DNA of 64,000 nt from Mycolicibacterium peregrinum. GTDB lineage: Bacteria > Actinomycetota > Actinomycetes > Mycobacteriales > Mycobacteriaceae. Shown here piece after piece: positions 38,247 to 46,928 of this stretch. The stretch's first letter is position 1. Each line of letters starts with the position of its first letter. Location of the stretch: assembly GCF_001665785.1 (NCBI RefSeq), contig NZ_LZSO01000026.1, positions 62,001-126,000 on the forward strand. The letters are read 5' to 3'. Below the pieces are notes generated by a model. That model saw only the letters and a program-made list of their open reading frames with translations, made no database searches and had not been told where the DNA came from. The position numbers and the translations under genes were made by a program.

Positions 38247-39083
38247 ATGACAGGACGGGTCGACGGCAAGGTCGCGCTGATCACCGGAGCGGCGCGAGGT
38301 CAGGGCCGCAGCCATGCGGTGCGGTTGGCGGCCGAGGGCGCCGACATCATCGCGGTGGACATCTGCGCCACCTTCGACCGGTCGCCGGCATCGGGGGCGA
38401 CGGCCGAGGACCTGGCCGAGACCGCCGATCTGGTGAAGAACCTGGGCCGGCGCATCGTCACCGCAGAGGTCGACGTGCGCGATTTCGGTGCACTCAAGGC
38501 CGCCGTCGACAGCGGTGTCGAGCAGCTGGGGCGACTCGACGTCGTCGCGGCCAACGCGGGCATCGGAACCACCGGGGTGAAGCTGGACCGGATGGACGAA
38601 GACCTCTGGCAGGAGATGCTCGACGTCAATCTCAGCGGGGTCTGGAAGACGGTGAAAGCCGGTGTGCCCCATATCCTCGCCGGTGGGAGGGGCGGGTCGA
38701 TCATCCTGACCAGCTCCGTGGCCGGGACGAAGGCCTACCCCTTCACCGGGCACTACGTCGCCGCCAAACACGGTGTGGTCGGCCTGATGCGCAGCTTCGC
38801 CGTCGAACTGGGCCAACATTCGATCCGGGTCAACTCTGTGCATCCCACCCACGTCAACAGCCCGATGCTGATGAACGAGGCGACCTACCGGATGTTCCGG
38901 CCGGACCTGGAGAACCCGGGGCCCGAGGATCTGGCCCCGATCTGCCAGACGTTCCACATGCTGCCGATCCCGTGGGTCACACCCGAGGACATCAGCAACG
39001 CGGTCCTGTTCCTGGCGTCGGACGAGGCCCGTTACATCACCGGGGTCACCCTGCCCGTCGACGCCGGCAGCTGCCTGAAATGA
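38247..39083 (+). CDS. Mycofactocin-coupled SDR family oxidoreductase
   Basis: A 278-residue short-chain dehydrogenase of the mycofactocin-linked group (TIGR03971). Cofactor loop TGAARGQGRSHA (13-24), which in this group has the extended RGQGRSH signature for tightly bound NAD, and the catalytic Ser156/157, Tyr170 and Lys174 in GHYVAAKHG. Such enzymes oxidise alcohols and pass electrons to mycofactocin instead of releasing NADH. The ATG is 16 bases beyond the operator; its stop overlaps the P450 start (ATGA). The substrate is probably a sterol- or terpene-like alcohol, inferred from the P450. Confidence 0.9.
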   Translation: MTGRVDGKVALITGAARGQGRSHAVRLAAEGADIIAVDICATFDRSPASGATAEDLAETADLVKNLGRRIVTAEVDVRDFGALKAAVDSGVEQLGRLDVVAANAGIGTTGVKLDRMDEDLWQEMLDVNLSGVWKTVKAGVPHILAGGRGGSIILTSSVAGTKAYPFTGHYVAAKHGVVGLMRSFAVELGQHSIRVNSVHPTHVNSPMLMNEATYRMFRPDLENPGPEDLAPICQTFHMLPIPWVTPEDISNAVLFLASDEARYITGVTLPVDAGSCLK

Positions 39084-40261
39084 CCGTGTACTACGACCCT
39101 TATGACGTCGGGATCGTCGCCGACCCGTATCCGGTCTACGCCCGGCTACGCGACGAAGCGCCGCTGTACTACAACGAGCGCTACGACTTCTGGGCCCTGT
39201 CGCGGCACGTCGACGTCGAAAAATCCTTGTCGGACTGGGAAACGTTCTCCAACAGCCGAAGTGACATCCTCGAGCTGATCCAGTCCGACTTCGACATGCC
39301 GCCGGGCGTGATGATGTTCGAGGACCCGCCCATGCACTCCCTGCTGCGCGGGCTGATGTCACGGGTGTTCACACCGCGGCGGATGGCCGAGATCGAGGAT
39401 CAGATCCGGCAGTTCTGTGTGCGGTGCCTCGATCCGCTGGTCGGCTCGGGCGGATTCGACATCATCGCCGAACTGGCCTCGATGATGCCGATGCGGGTGA
39501 TCGGAATGCTGCTCGGCATACCGGAATCCGAGCAGATCGGGGTGCGTGACGCCAACGATGCCAATCTGCGGACCAAGCCGGGTGCGCCGATGAAGGTGGT
39601 GCAGGCCGACCGCATCGCCGACGGCCGGATCTACGCCGACTATGTGGAGTGGCGGGCGAACAACCCGTCCGACGACCTGATGACGGCCCTGCTGAACGTC
39701 GAGTTCACCGACGAGCTCGGCGTCACCCGCAAGCTTGAGCGCAAAGAGGTGCTGCACTACACCCAGGTGGTGGCCGGCGCCGGAAACGAGACCACCGGCC
39801 GGCTCATCGGCTGGCTGGCGAAAGTGCTTGCCGAACACCCCGACCAGCGTCGGGAAGTGGAGCGGGACCGCTCACTGCTGACCCGTGCGGTCGACGAGAC
39901 GCTGCGCTTCGAACCGACCGGTCCACATGTGGCGCGTTGGGTGGCAAGGGATTTCGAGTACGACGGCACCACGGTGCCGGCGGGCAGCGCGATGCTGCTG
40001 TTGTTCGGGGCGGCCAACCGAGACCCGCGTCGCTATCGCAACCCCGACACCTTCGACATCCATCGCGACAACATCAGCCACCTGACCTTCGGCAAGGGAC
40101 TGCACTACTGCCTGGGCGCCAATCTGGCCCGGCTGGAGGGCCGCGTCGCACTCGATGAACTGCTCAACCGCTTCCCCGAATGGGAGATCGACTACGGCAG
40201 CGCGCAACTGGCACCGACCTCCACCGTGCGCGGTTGGGAGCAACTGCGCCTCGTGGTGTGA
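39080..40261 (+). CDS. Cytochrome P450
   Basis: A 393-residue bacterial P450. I-helix motif AGAGNETT (232-239), K-helix ETLR (Glu273-Arg276), and heme loop FGKGLHYC with the axial Cys344. ATG 39080 overlaps the SDR stop, fixing the start and showing co-translation. It inserts oxygen into a substrate using electrons from a ferredoxin and reductase not encoded next to it. In this island it probably hydroxylates a lipid, steroid or terpene that the SDR then oxidises. Substrate not known. Confidence 0.95.
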   Translation: MTVYYDPYDVGIVADPYPVYARLRDEAPLYYNERYDFWALSRHVDVEKSLSDWETFSNSRSDILELIQSDFDMPPGVMMFEDPPMHSLLRGLMSRVFTPRRMAEIEDQIRQFCVRCLDPLVGSGGFDIIAELASMMPMRVIGMLLGIPESEQIGVRDANDANLRTKPGAPMKVVQADRIADGRIYADYVEWRANNPSDDLMTALLNVEFTDELGVTRKLERKEVLHYTQVVAGAGNETTGRLIGWLAKVLAEHPDQRREVERDRSLLTRAVDETLRFEPTGPHVARWVARDFEYDGTTVPAGSAMLLLFGAANRDPRRYRNPDTFDIHRDNISHLTFGKGLHYCLGANLARLEGRVALDELLNRFPEWEIDYGSAQLAPTSTVRGWEQLRLVV

Positions 40262-40283
40262 CCGACTGTGGTGAACTGAGCCG

Positions 40284-40742
40284 GTGAGCATCTGGATCGG
40301 CCAGGCCCGGCGCAGCGTCAGCGGTGAGGTGCCGGCGCCCCCCGACCAGGTGCGGGCGTTCTACGTCGACCTGGACCACATCTCGCAGGTGCACCCGCTG
40401 GTGCAGTGGGTACGCAGCACCTCCCGAGTGGACCTGCCCGACGGATACCGGCAGGACTATCAGGTGCGTGATCGAATCCCGATGGGACCGTTCGCGCTTC
40501 CGATCACCTACCGGGCCCGGCTCGTCGTCCCCACCGAGGGCGCGGTGAGCGCGCAGGCCCGGCAGTTCCCTCAGGTAAAACTGGACAGCCAGGTGGTTTT
40601 CGCACCGACCGAGGCCGGAACCCGGATCACCGAAGAGCTGACCATCGCCGCGCCCAGGCCGCTGTTGGCGATCACCGTGGGGCAGGCCGTCGCTGCCCAC
40701 ACCACGATGCTCGCCGCCATCGGGAAACTGTTCGCGCCCTGA
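40284..40742 (+). CDS. SRPBCC-family protein
   Basis: A 152-residue START/SRPBCC-type protein with a long hydrophobic cavity fold: N-terminal VSGEVPAPPDQVRAFYVDLD, middle ITYRARLVVPTEG and C-terminal helix ITVGQAVAAHTTMLAAIGKL. These proteins bind or transform hydrophobic ligands. GTG start at 40284, 22 bases after the P450 stop. As third gene of the operon it may bind the P450 or SDR substrate or product. It converges with the FadD-type gene at 40752. Confidence 0.85.
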   Translation: MSIWIGQARRSVSGEVPAPPDQVRAFYVDLDHISQVHPLVQWVRSTSRVDLPDGYRQDYQVRDRIPMGPFALPITYRARLVVPTEGAVSAQARQFPQVKLDSQVVFAPTEAGTRITEELTIAAPRPLLAITVGQAVAAHTTMLAAIGKLFAP

Positions 40743-40751
40743 GCCTTCGGA

Positions 40752-42422
40752 CTACGAGGTGCTGACGGCCTCGGCGTGCTCGGCGGCCACCGACTTGGCC
40801 CACCGGTAATCCGCCTTGCCCGCGGGGGAGCGCACGATCTGGGGGGAGCGGACAAACGCCTTCGGGATCTTGTAGCGCGCGATCGCGCGCTCACACACCG
40901 TCGCGAGCTCCTCGTCGGTGGCCGAGGCGCCCTCGGCGAACTGCACGACCGCCACGACCTCGTTACCCCAACGCTCCGACGGGCGACCGACGACGACCAC
41001 GTCGTAGACGGCGGGGTGCGCGGCGACGGCCCGCTCGACCTCCTCGACGAAGATCTTCTCGCCGCCGGAATTGATGGTGACCGAATCCCGGCCCAGCAGC
41101 TGAATGCGCCCGTCTTCCAAGACATTTGCCCGGTCGCCCGGAACGGCCCAACGGACCCCGTCGATGGTGGGGAACGTGCGTGCGGTCTTGGCCTCGTCGC
41201 CCAGGTAGCCCAGCGGGATCAGGTCGCGCCGCGCCAGCCAGCCGCCGCTCTCGCCGGGGCCGAGCACCCGGGACAGATCCTCGGCCACCACTGCGGTGTC
41301 GGACTGGGCGTTGAAGGTGGCCGCCTCGGAATCGGTGCCCGCGGTGGACGCGGTGCTCATCTGGGTGCCCGACTCCGAGGAACCCACGGCATCGAGCAAC
41401 ATCAGGTGCGGCAGCGCGGCCAGGATGCGCTCACGCACAGTCGGGGACAGCGGCGCCCCGCCGTTGGTGATCGTGAACAGACCCGACAGGTCGTAGTCGC
41501 CCTTCTCGATCTCGTCGATCAGCGGTCGGGCGATCGCGTCGCCGACCACCGGGATGCTCAGCACCCGTTCGCGGGCGGCCAGCTCCAACACGTTGCCCGG
41601 GCGCATCTTCACCACATCGTCGGGGATGACCAGCTTTCCGCCCATGGTGATGGCGTTGTAGGCGGCCCACTGCGCGGCTCCGTGCATGAACGGCGGGATC
41701 ATCAGCAGCGACAGCCCGCCACCCGCGGTGGCGGCCCGCTCGGCGAGCTCCTCGTACGACGCGATGAAGGTGTCGCTGCCGAACGGCCGGCCACCCATCG
41801 ACGACAGGAAGATGTCGTGCTGACGCCACAGCACGCCCTTGGGCATGCCGGTGGTGCCGCCGGTGTAGAGGATGTACAGGTCGTCCCCCGACGGGGACGG
41901 CATGCCGGCTTGCGGCGCAGGGGTTTTGAGGATCGTCTCGTAATCGACGGCACCCGGCAGGAGCTCGTTGCCCGACTCGTCGGCGACCTGGATGAGCACC
42001 TGCAGATTCGGCAGCTGGTCGCGGATCGCGGCGACCCGGGGCGCGAACTCGGCGTTGTAGATCACCGCGCGGGCGTTCGAATCCTTGAGCAGGTAGAGGA
42101 GTTCCTCTTCCACGTACCGGTAGCTGACGTTGAACGGTGCCACCCGAGCGCGGTAGCTGCCGATCATCGACTCGAGATACTCGTTGCCGTTGCGCAGGTA
42201 GATGCCCAGGTGGTCCTGGCCCGATTCGTGCCCGGCCAACCCATCGCGCTCGGTGTGCGTGCCGAGACCGGCCGACACCAGGTAATGGGCGAAGCCGTCG
42301 ACGCGCGCGTCGAACTCGGCATAACTCAACCGGCGATCCCGCCACACCAGGAAGGTTTGATCGGGGACGGCTTTGGCCACCGTGGAGAACACTGTGGACA
42401 GGTCGAACTTGACGTCGCTCAT
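40752..42422 (-). CDS. Acyl-CoA synthetase (FadD19-like)
   Basis: A 556-residue adenylate-forming ligase. AMP motif LYTGGTTGMPKGVLWR, hinge/A8 region SINSGGEKIFVEEVERA-type (here VTINSGGEKIFVEEVE) and a C-terminal SPAGKADYRWAK that matches the FadD3/FadD19 group acting on steroid side chains or rings. It is convergent with the SRPBCC gene, 9 bases from stop to stop. The ATG at 42420-42422 is favoured over a GTG at 42458 since it begins the family N-terminus. It may activate a steroid-like acid made by the island; that is inference. Confidence 0.9.
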   Translation of the reverse strand: MSDVKFDLSTVFSTVAKAVPDQTFLVWRDRRLSYAEFDARVDGFAHYLVSAGLGTHTERDGLAGHESGQDHLGIYLRNGNEYLESMIGSYRARVAPFNVSYRYVEEELLYLLKDSNARAVIYNAEFAPRVAAIRDQLPNLQVLIQVADESGNELLPGAVDYETILKTPAPQAGMPSPSGDDLYILYTGGTTGMPKGVLWRQHDIFLSSMGGRPFGSDTFIASYEELAERAATAGGGLSLLMIPPFMHGAAQWAAYNAITMGGKLVIPDDVVKMRPGNVLELAARERVLSIPVVGDAIARPLIDEIEKGDYDLSGLFTITNGGAPLSPTVRERILAALPHLMLLDAVGSSESGTQMSTASTAGTDSEAATFNAQSDTAVVAEDLSRVLGPGESGGWLARRDLIPLGYLGDEAKTARTFPTIDGVRWAVPGDRANVLEDGRIQLLGRDSVTINSGGEKIFVEEVERAVAAHPAVYDVVVVGRPSERWGNEVVAVVQFAEGASATDEELATVCERAIARYKIPKAFVRSPQIVRSPAGKADYRWAKSVAAEHAEAVSTS

Positions 42423-42454
42423 GGCACTCCTGGTCACGGATTCGGGCCCCACGA

Positions 42455-42481
42455 CCATACATGCACCGCTTGGCTGTATGG
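42455..42481. promoter_or_regulatory. Inverted repeat CCATACA-N13-TGTATGG upstream of fadD
   Basis: Two 7-base arms, 42455-42461 and 42475-42481, separated by 13 bases, 33 bases upstream of the FadD19-like start. Could be an operator or a hairpin in the leader. It differs from the island palindrome at 38215. Confidence 0.3.
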
Positions 42482-42503
42482 CCGGTGGGATGTGACCCGC
42501 GCC

Positions 42504-42941
42504 TCAGACCGGGAAGAAGCCGTCTCCGGTCAATATGCCCGGCTGCCAGCCCTGCTCGCCCAGGCACAGCATCGGCCGGCCGTCAGGCGATTGAGCGGCT
42601 TCCTGCGGCCCCGGGCACGGTGACCCGATCTCCTGTACGCCGTTCAGCGGGTAGGCGTAGGTCCAGAAGCCGGTGTACACCGGCGGCCACTGGTTGGGAA
42701 TCCACTTGCACTGCATGGCGGTGCCGCCCGGGCCGCGGCCGAAGACGTTGCGTTCCCAGCTGAAACACGGCGCACCGTTGGAAGCCTCGTAGCTCATGCC
42801 GGGAACATCGGTGGGATAGCGCCCGGGATTGTCCGGGTACATGTTGCTGTTGTCGTCGGCAAGAGCACCCGGCGCCGCCGAAATGGCTGTTGCCAGTGCC
42901 GCCGCGGCGACCGCCGTCGTGGCGAAGAGTTCGCGAATCAT
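42504..42941 (-). CDS. Secreted Cys-containing hypothetical protein
   Basis: A 145-residue exported protein with a signal peptide ending near residue 28 (ALATAISAAPGALA), then a mature chain with four Cys (APCFSW, MQCKW, SPCPGP, MLCLGE) that could form two disulfides, and many Trp/Tyr/Pro/Gly. No catalytic motif. This type occurs in mycobacteria as a conserved secreted protein of unknown role. ATG at 42939-42941. Confidence 0.75.
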   Translation of the reverse strand: MIRELFATTAVAAAALATAISAAPGALADDNSNMYPDNPGRYPTDVPGMSYEASNGAPCFSWERNVFGRGPGGTAMQCKWIPNQWPPVYTGFWTYAYPLNGVQEIGSPCPGPQEAAQSPDGRPMLCLGEQGWQPGILTGDGFFPV

Positions 42942-43054
42942 GTCCCACCCTCAGCATTGCCGGCCGCCGGTCGAATCGGGCCGGGCAGTTCGTTGACTTT
43001 GGGCCAGAATCCTAGCCGGTCGCGAAGATCGGCAGACGACATTTCGGGCCGTTG

Positions 43055-43441
43055 TTACTCGCCGGTATCCGTGTCGAGCACGCTGACGGCGATGCCGTAG
43101 GGCAGGAACCGGACACGCCGGCCCGGATCGGTGTTGCCGGCATTGGCCCGCAGGGCTTCGAGCTCACTGGGGTACACCTGCTCGATATGGGCACCGCCGG
43201 CGTCGTCGACGGTGTAGATGGCCCACACCCCATCGCCCTTCTCGCCGGTGGTCTCCGGCTCCGTTCTGGGCTGGGAGAACCGGGCGAACTCATCGAGCAG
43301 CCCCGCCCAACCGCCGGCCTGGCCGGGCCTCGCGATGAACTTGCTCAACCCGTCGAGGGCGTCGCGGAGCCCCTCGCCGGCCTCCCGGGCGACGCGGTCG
43401 AAGTCCTCAGGGTCGAATCCGAACGGTCCACTGCCACTCAT
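43055..43441 (-). CDS. Conserved mycobacterial hypothetical protein
   Basis: A 128-residue soluble acidic protein starting at ATG 43441 (a longer frame to 43531 is unlikely). MSGSGPFGFDPEDFDRVARE is followed by a helical stretch and a beta-rich half (GVWAIYTVDDAGGAHIEQVY, then RFLPYGIAVSVLDT). It reads like the small actinobacterial proteins starting with SGxGPFGF; function unknown to me. It diverges from the SnoaL-like gene at 43532. Confidence 0.7.
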   Translation of the reverse strand: MSGSGPFGFDPEDFDRVAREAGEGLRDALDGLSKFIARPGQAGGWAGLLDEFARFSQPRTEPETTGEKGDGVWAIYTVDDAGGAHIEQVYPSELEALRANAGNTDPGRRVRFLPYGIAVSVLDTDTGE

Positions 43442-43531
43442 GGCGCTCTCCTCGGTGGTTGTGGGCAATCTCAAGGTGTCAAACACCAGTGTGCGCGCAC
43501 GCGGCGGCGGGCGGGATGGTAAACGAACCAT

Positions 43532-44332
43532 ATGGCCTTCACACGGGACGACCTGCTAGCCACCGTCGAATTGTCACCGCAGGCAGCGGGCGCACACGAC
43601 CGCCGAGGATGGGTGGGACTGTTCGCTGCGGGCGGACAGGTCGAGGACCCGGTGGGCTCCCGGCCACACCGCGGGGCCGCCGAGATCGAGCGGTTCTACG
43701 ACACCTTCATCGCCCCGCGCGACATCACCTTTCACCGCGACGTCGACGTCGTCGCCGGCTCCACGGTGATCCGTGATCTCGAGCTCGAGGTCGTCATGAG
43801 CCCGTCGGTCTCGATGCGGATTCCCGCCTACCTGCGCTATGTCGTCGCTCCCGGTGCGGCCGGGCCGCGGATCGCTCAACTGCAGGCGTATTGGCAGCTG
43901 CCCGCGATGATCGGGCAGTTCGCCCGGGCCGGGCTGGGCGCCGTGCCGGTCGGGCTGCGCCTGGCTGTCGCGTTGCTGCGTAACCAGGGGCCCGCGGGTG
44001 CGGTGGGCTTCGCCAAGGGGATGGCAGGTCCCGGGCGGGCAGGCAGGCGGCTGGTCTCCGGGCTGCTCGATGACCTGTGTGCCGGCGACTTGGTGGCGGT
44101 GCAGCGGCGGTTGACCGCAGACACCGACATCTACTCCGGTGACGACACCCCGCTGAGCACGTCCGGGTTGGTGGAACGTACCTCGGGTGCCTCCTGGCGC
44201 AAGCTCATCGCGTCCGGGCATCACCTGGTGGCCGGGCTCGACCTCGATGGACGCCGGGCCGTACTGATCGTCGATCTCAGCAACGGACCGCTGGGTGTCG
44301 CCCGGTTGCGGTACTTCGCCGACGAGGCATGA
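43532..44332 (+). CDS. SnoaL-like / ketosteroid isomerase-fold protein
   Basis: A 266-residue protein. The first ~135 residues look like a SnoaL/NTF2-like fold: LSPQAAGAHDRRGWVGLFAA, then GGQVEDPVGSRPHRGAAEIE and RFYDTFIAPRDITF, with the family's characteristic GxxxEDPxG and cone-shaped pocket. The second half contains a second NTF2-like repeat (LDDLCAGDLVAVQRRLTADT). Members bind or isomerise hydrophobic compounds. No substrate evidence. ATG 43532. Confidence 0.75.
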   Translation: MAFTRDDLLATVELSPQAAGAHDRRGWVGLFAAGGQVEDPVGSRPHRGAAEIERFYDTFIAPRDITFHRDVDVVAGSTVIRDLELEVVMSPSVSMRIPAYLRYVVAPGAAGPRIAQLQAYWQLPAMIGQFARAGLGAVPVGLRLAVALLRNQGPAGAVGFAKGMAGPGRAGRRLVSGLLDDLCAGDLVAVQRRLTADTDIYSGDDTPLSTSGLVERTSGASWRKLIASGHHLVAGLDLDGRRAVLIVDLSNGPLGVARLRYFADEA

Positions 44333-44406
44333 ACGACGCGACGTCGACCGCAATTACGGCCCGGCTTCACCGCGGCTGCACACCGGCGTGAGACCGTAGA
44401 AGGATC

Positions 44407-44970
44407 ATGGCTGATCACGCTTACATCACCTACGAGGAATTCGGGCGCAGGTTCTTCGAGGTGGCGGTATCCGAGGAACGGGTCGGTGACGCCATCGGCT
44501 CGATCGCCGGCGACGCGTTCGAGATGGGTCCGATCGGGCAGGGGCCCGGCAAGATCGCCAAGGTCACCGCCCGGGTCAAGATCCAAAAGCCCCGCGTGAG
44601 CCGCATTGTGGGCGAAACCATCACGTTCTCCATCCGGATCCCGCTGGAGATCGACATGGTGATCGACCTACGCATCGACCGGCCCAAGTTCATGGTGTTC
44701 GGTGAGATCGCCCTGCGGGCCACGGCATTGGCCGCCGAGCCGCTCTTGCTGATCCTCGATGTCAAGAAGCCGCGGCCGTCCGACATCTCGATCCACGTCA
44801 CCTCCACGTCGCTGCGCGCCGAGGTGCTGCGGATCCTGGCCGGCGTAGACGCGGAGATCAAGCGGTTCATCGCCGCGCACGTGGCCGGCGAGATCGACAG
44901 TCCGGCGTCGGAGCAGGCGAAGGTGATCGACGTCGCCAAGGAGCTCGACTCCACCTGGGGCGGGATCTGA
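44407..44970 (+). CDS. Conserved actinobacterial hypothetical protein
   Basis: A 187-residue soluble protein without signal peptide. The ATG at 44407 has a close AGAAGGATC site. The sequence alternates beta-like hydrophobic segments (RIPLEIDMVIDLRIDRPKFM) with basic ones and ends in a helical, acidic tail (EQAKVIDVAKELDSTWGG). I do not recognise the family. Standing between a SnoaL-like gene and a GDSL hydrolase, it gives no functional hint. Confidence 0.7.
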   Translation: MADHAYITYEEFGRRFFEVAVSEERVGDAIGSIAGDAFEMGPIGQGPGKIAKVTARVKIQKPRVSRIVGETITFSIRIPLEIDMVIDLRIDRPKFMVFGEIALRATALAAEPLLLILDVKKPRPSDISIHVTSTSLRAEVLRILAGVDAEIKRFIAAHVAGEIDSPASEQAKVIDVAKELDSTWGGI

Positions 44971-44989
44971 CCGACGTCCGAGGCTCCGG

Positions 44990-45760
44990 TCAGGCGCTCA
45001 GGCACATCAGGGCCGGCCGCCGGGCTGAGCGGCCCGCACCTCCCGACCGGCCGCGAAGGTGACGCCACAGCCACGGCATGAGCATGTTCTGCGTCCACAG
45101 CAGTTGTGAGTAGGCCCGTGACCGAAACGACTGGATCTGGTCCGGGCCGGTCGCCAGCGCCCAATCATGGTTGCTGTCAGGCAATCCGAGCGCTTCGGCG
45201 GCCGCGGCCGCGAACAGGACGTGTCCCTTCGCCGAGCCGTGGACCCGGTCCGGGCTCCAGGTCTCCGGGTCGCGCATCGAGGGTGCCGAGTACAGATCGA
45301 CGAGGTGGAACCCGTACCGATCGGCGGCCTCGTTGATCGCGTCGTTGATCCGGACCACCCGCTTCCCCAGCAGCCGGCCCACCGGCAGGATCTGCGTGAT
45401 GTCGGGGAACGTGGTGGTGACGACCGTGGCCCCGGTGGCCGACAGCGTGCGGTAGACGGCGTCGAGGTCACCCAACGCACGGGTGAACGAGCGCCCGGGG
45501 CGGGTCACGTCGTTCATGCCGATGCAAACGGTGACCAGGTCTGGTCGCATCGACAACGCGGTGGGGAGCTGGGTGTTCAGGACATCGCCGATGCGGTGAC
45601 CGCGAATGGCTAGATTGGCGTAACCCAACCCCGGATACAGCCCGTCGAGACGGACCGCGAGACGATCGGCAAAGCCCATCAGGCCGACGGCGTCGTCGCC
45701 ATCCCACAACCCTTCGGTCTGGCTGTCGCCGAGGGCGACATATCGGGTAAAACGTCGCAC
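44990..45760 (-). CDS. SGNH/GDSL-family hydrolase
   Basis: A 256-residue esterase/lipase-like enzyme with all SGNH blocks: block I ALGDSQTEG (nucleophile Ser13), block II Gly54 in IRGHRIGD, block III Asn83 in GMND, and block V Asp171 and His174 in DRVHGS. The C-terminal ~40 residues are basic and rich in Trp/Arg. No signal peptide. Cleaves esters of lipids or sugars; substrate not known. ATG at 45758-45760. The downstream convergent gene ends 20 bases away. Confidence 0.9.
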   Translation of the reverse strand: MRRFTRYVALGDSQTEGLWDGDDAVGLMGFADRLAVRLDGLYPGLGYANLAIRGHRIGDVLNTQLPTALSMRPDLVTVCIGMNDVTRPGRSFTRALGDLDAVYRTLSATGATVVTTTFPDITQILPVGRLLGKRVVRINDAINEAADRYGFHLVDLYSAPSMRDPETWSPDRVHGSAKGHVLFAAAAAEALGLPDSNHDWALATGPDQIQSFRSRAYSQLLWTQNMLMPWLWRHLRGRSGGAGRSARRPALMCLSA

Positions 45761-45807
45761 GCTGGCGACTCTAGCGCGGCCCGGCCCGTCCGCTTCGCGC
45801 GGACACC

Positions 45808-45840
45808 AAGGAGGGGCGCCCGAAAAGGGCGCCCCTCCTT
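45808..45840 (-). terminator. Strong hairpin terminator
   Basis: A perfect 14-base-pair stem (AAGGAGGGGCGCCC with its complement) and a 5-base GAAAA loop, 21 bases downstream of the stop of the leftward gene at 45862. It separates that gene from the GDSL gene. The lack of a U-tract is normal for mycobacteria. Confidence 0.85.
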
Positions 45841-45861
45841 GATGTTTCGCGATGTTTGGGC

Positions 45862-46161
45862 TTACTTCACATCTACGTAAACTGTCTTGTTCAGTACGGT
45901 GGTCTGCAAATCGCCGCCGGGGCTGCTGGAGTCCGTCCGGCTGTAGGTCTGACCTGGGCGTACGGACACTACCGAAGCCTTGTCCAACGGGGTCGAACCG
46001 ACGTGGTTGACGATCACCTTGTAGCCCTGCGCCTGCAGTTCGCTGATCGTCTGCTGGGCGTTGCCCGGGCCGGTCGGTGCTGCCTGAGCAGGTCCGGCCA
46101 GACCGATCACCGCCGCCGCAGCCGCGCCTGCGAGTGCAGTAGCAAATCCGATCCTCATCAT
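45862..46161 (-). CDS. Small secreted hypothetical protein
   Basis: A 99-residue exported protein. MMRIGFATALAGAAAAAVIG is a signal peptide ending near AQAA (residue ~28). The mature part has a helix-strand pattern (QQTISELQAQGYKVIVNHVG) that resembles PASTA-like or mycobacterial small-secreted domains. The ATG at 46159-46161 is chosen since it starts the signal peptide and follows GAAAGAAGG. A strong terminator follows. Function unknown. Confidence 0.8.
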   Translation of the reverse strand: MMRIGFATALAGAAAAAVIGLAGPAQAAPTGPGNAQQTISELQAQGYKVIVNHVGSTPLDKASVVSVRPGQTYSRTDSSSPGGDLQTTVLNKTVYVDVK

Positions 46162-46426
46162 CTTTGGTGCCTTCTTTCGCTCTTCTGTTGTGTCCCTCAA
46201 GACCGACAACGGCGGCTCGCCCACGCGTCGTCGCCGGTTTTATTTAGGTGTTACCCAATGGTTAACCGGAAGTTCACAATTTAAATTCCGGCTGACCGAA
46301 ACCCATTGACGAGGGCTGCGTCACACTTCGGAACCACCTTGGAGTGAGGTGAACTACGCCCCGCTGGCAAAGTGGTGCGCATCACCGACGCGCGCCGCGA
46401 TCAGCTCGTCGAGTAGCGTGCAGCGA

Positions 46427-46924
46427 GTGGCGAAGCTGAGCGCGGGTGTCCTGCTGTACCGCCTCGCCGGGGCGGACGTGGAAGTGTTGATCGTCCACCC
46501 GGGCGGGCCGTTCTGGGCACGCAAGGATGCCGGGGCGTGGTCGGTGCCCAAGGGGGAGTACGCCGACGACGAGGACCCGTGGGCGGCGGCGCAACGCGAG
46601 TTCGCCGAGGAACTCGGGTCGCCACCGCCGGCAGGTCCGCGCATCGATCTGGACCCGGTGCGGCAGGCCGGCGGCAAGGTGGTCACCGCATTCGCGGTGG
46701 GCGGGGACTTCGATCCCGCCACCGCCGTGAGCAACACGTTCAGCATCGAGTTGCCGAAAGGGTCGGGTCGGCTCGTCGAGTTCCCCGAAATCGACCGTGT
46801 CGCTTGGGTTTCGGTGGCGCTGGCGCGCACCAAACTCCTCGCGGGGCAACGTCCCCTGTTGGACCAGCTGATGGCCGCACCCGAACTCGCAGGCTACGGC
46901 GAAGGCCTCGCCGGCGACGGGTAG
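46427..46924 (+). CDS. Nudix hydrolase
   Basis: A 165-residue Nudix protein. The complete Nudix box GxxxxxExxxxxxxREUxEExGU lies at Gly43-Gly64 (GEYADDEDPWAAAQREFAEE then LG). The preceding VPKG and the WSV-type strand match the family. It hydrolyses a nucleoside diphosphate linked to another moiety; substrate not predictable. The GTG at 46427 is chosen because the fold begins there; an ATG-free longer frame to 46349 is rejected. Confidence 0.92.
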   Translation: MAKLSAGVLLYRLAGADVEVLIVHPGGPFWARKDAGAWSVPKGEYADDEDPWAAAQREFAEELGSPPPAGPRIDLDPVRQAGGKVVTAFAVGGDFDPATAVSNTFSIELPKGSGRLVEFPEIDRVAWVSVALARTKLLAGQRPLLDQLMAAPELAGYGEGLAGDG

Positions 46925-46928
46925 CGGC

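Noticed and set aside
37592..38284. 700-base extension upstream of the acyl-CoA synthetase
   Set aside because: It overlaps the TetR gene in another frame; ATG 37591 starts the family N-terminus and overlaps the TetR stop.
40776..42623. 615-codon antisense frame over the FadD19-like gene
   Set aside because: Shadow; the minus-strand gene has all adenylation motifs.
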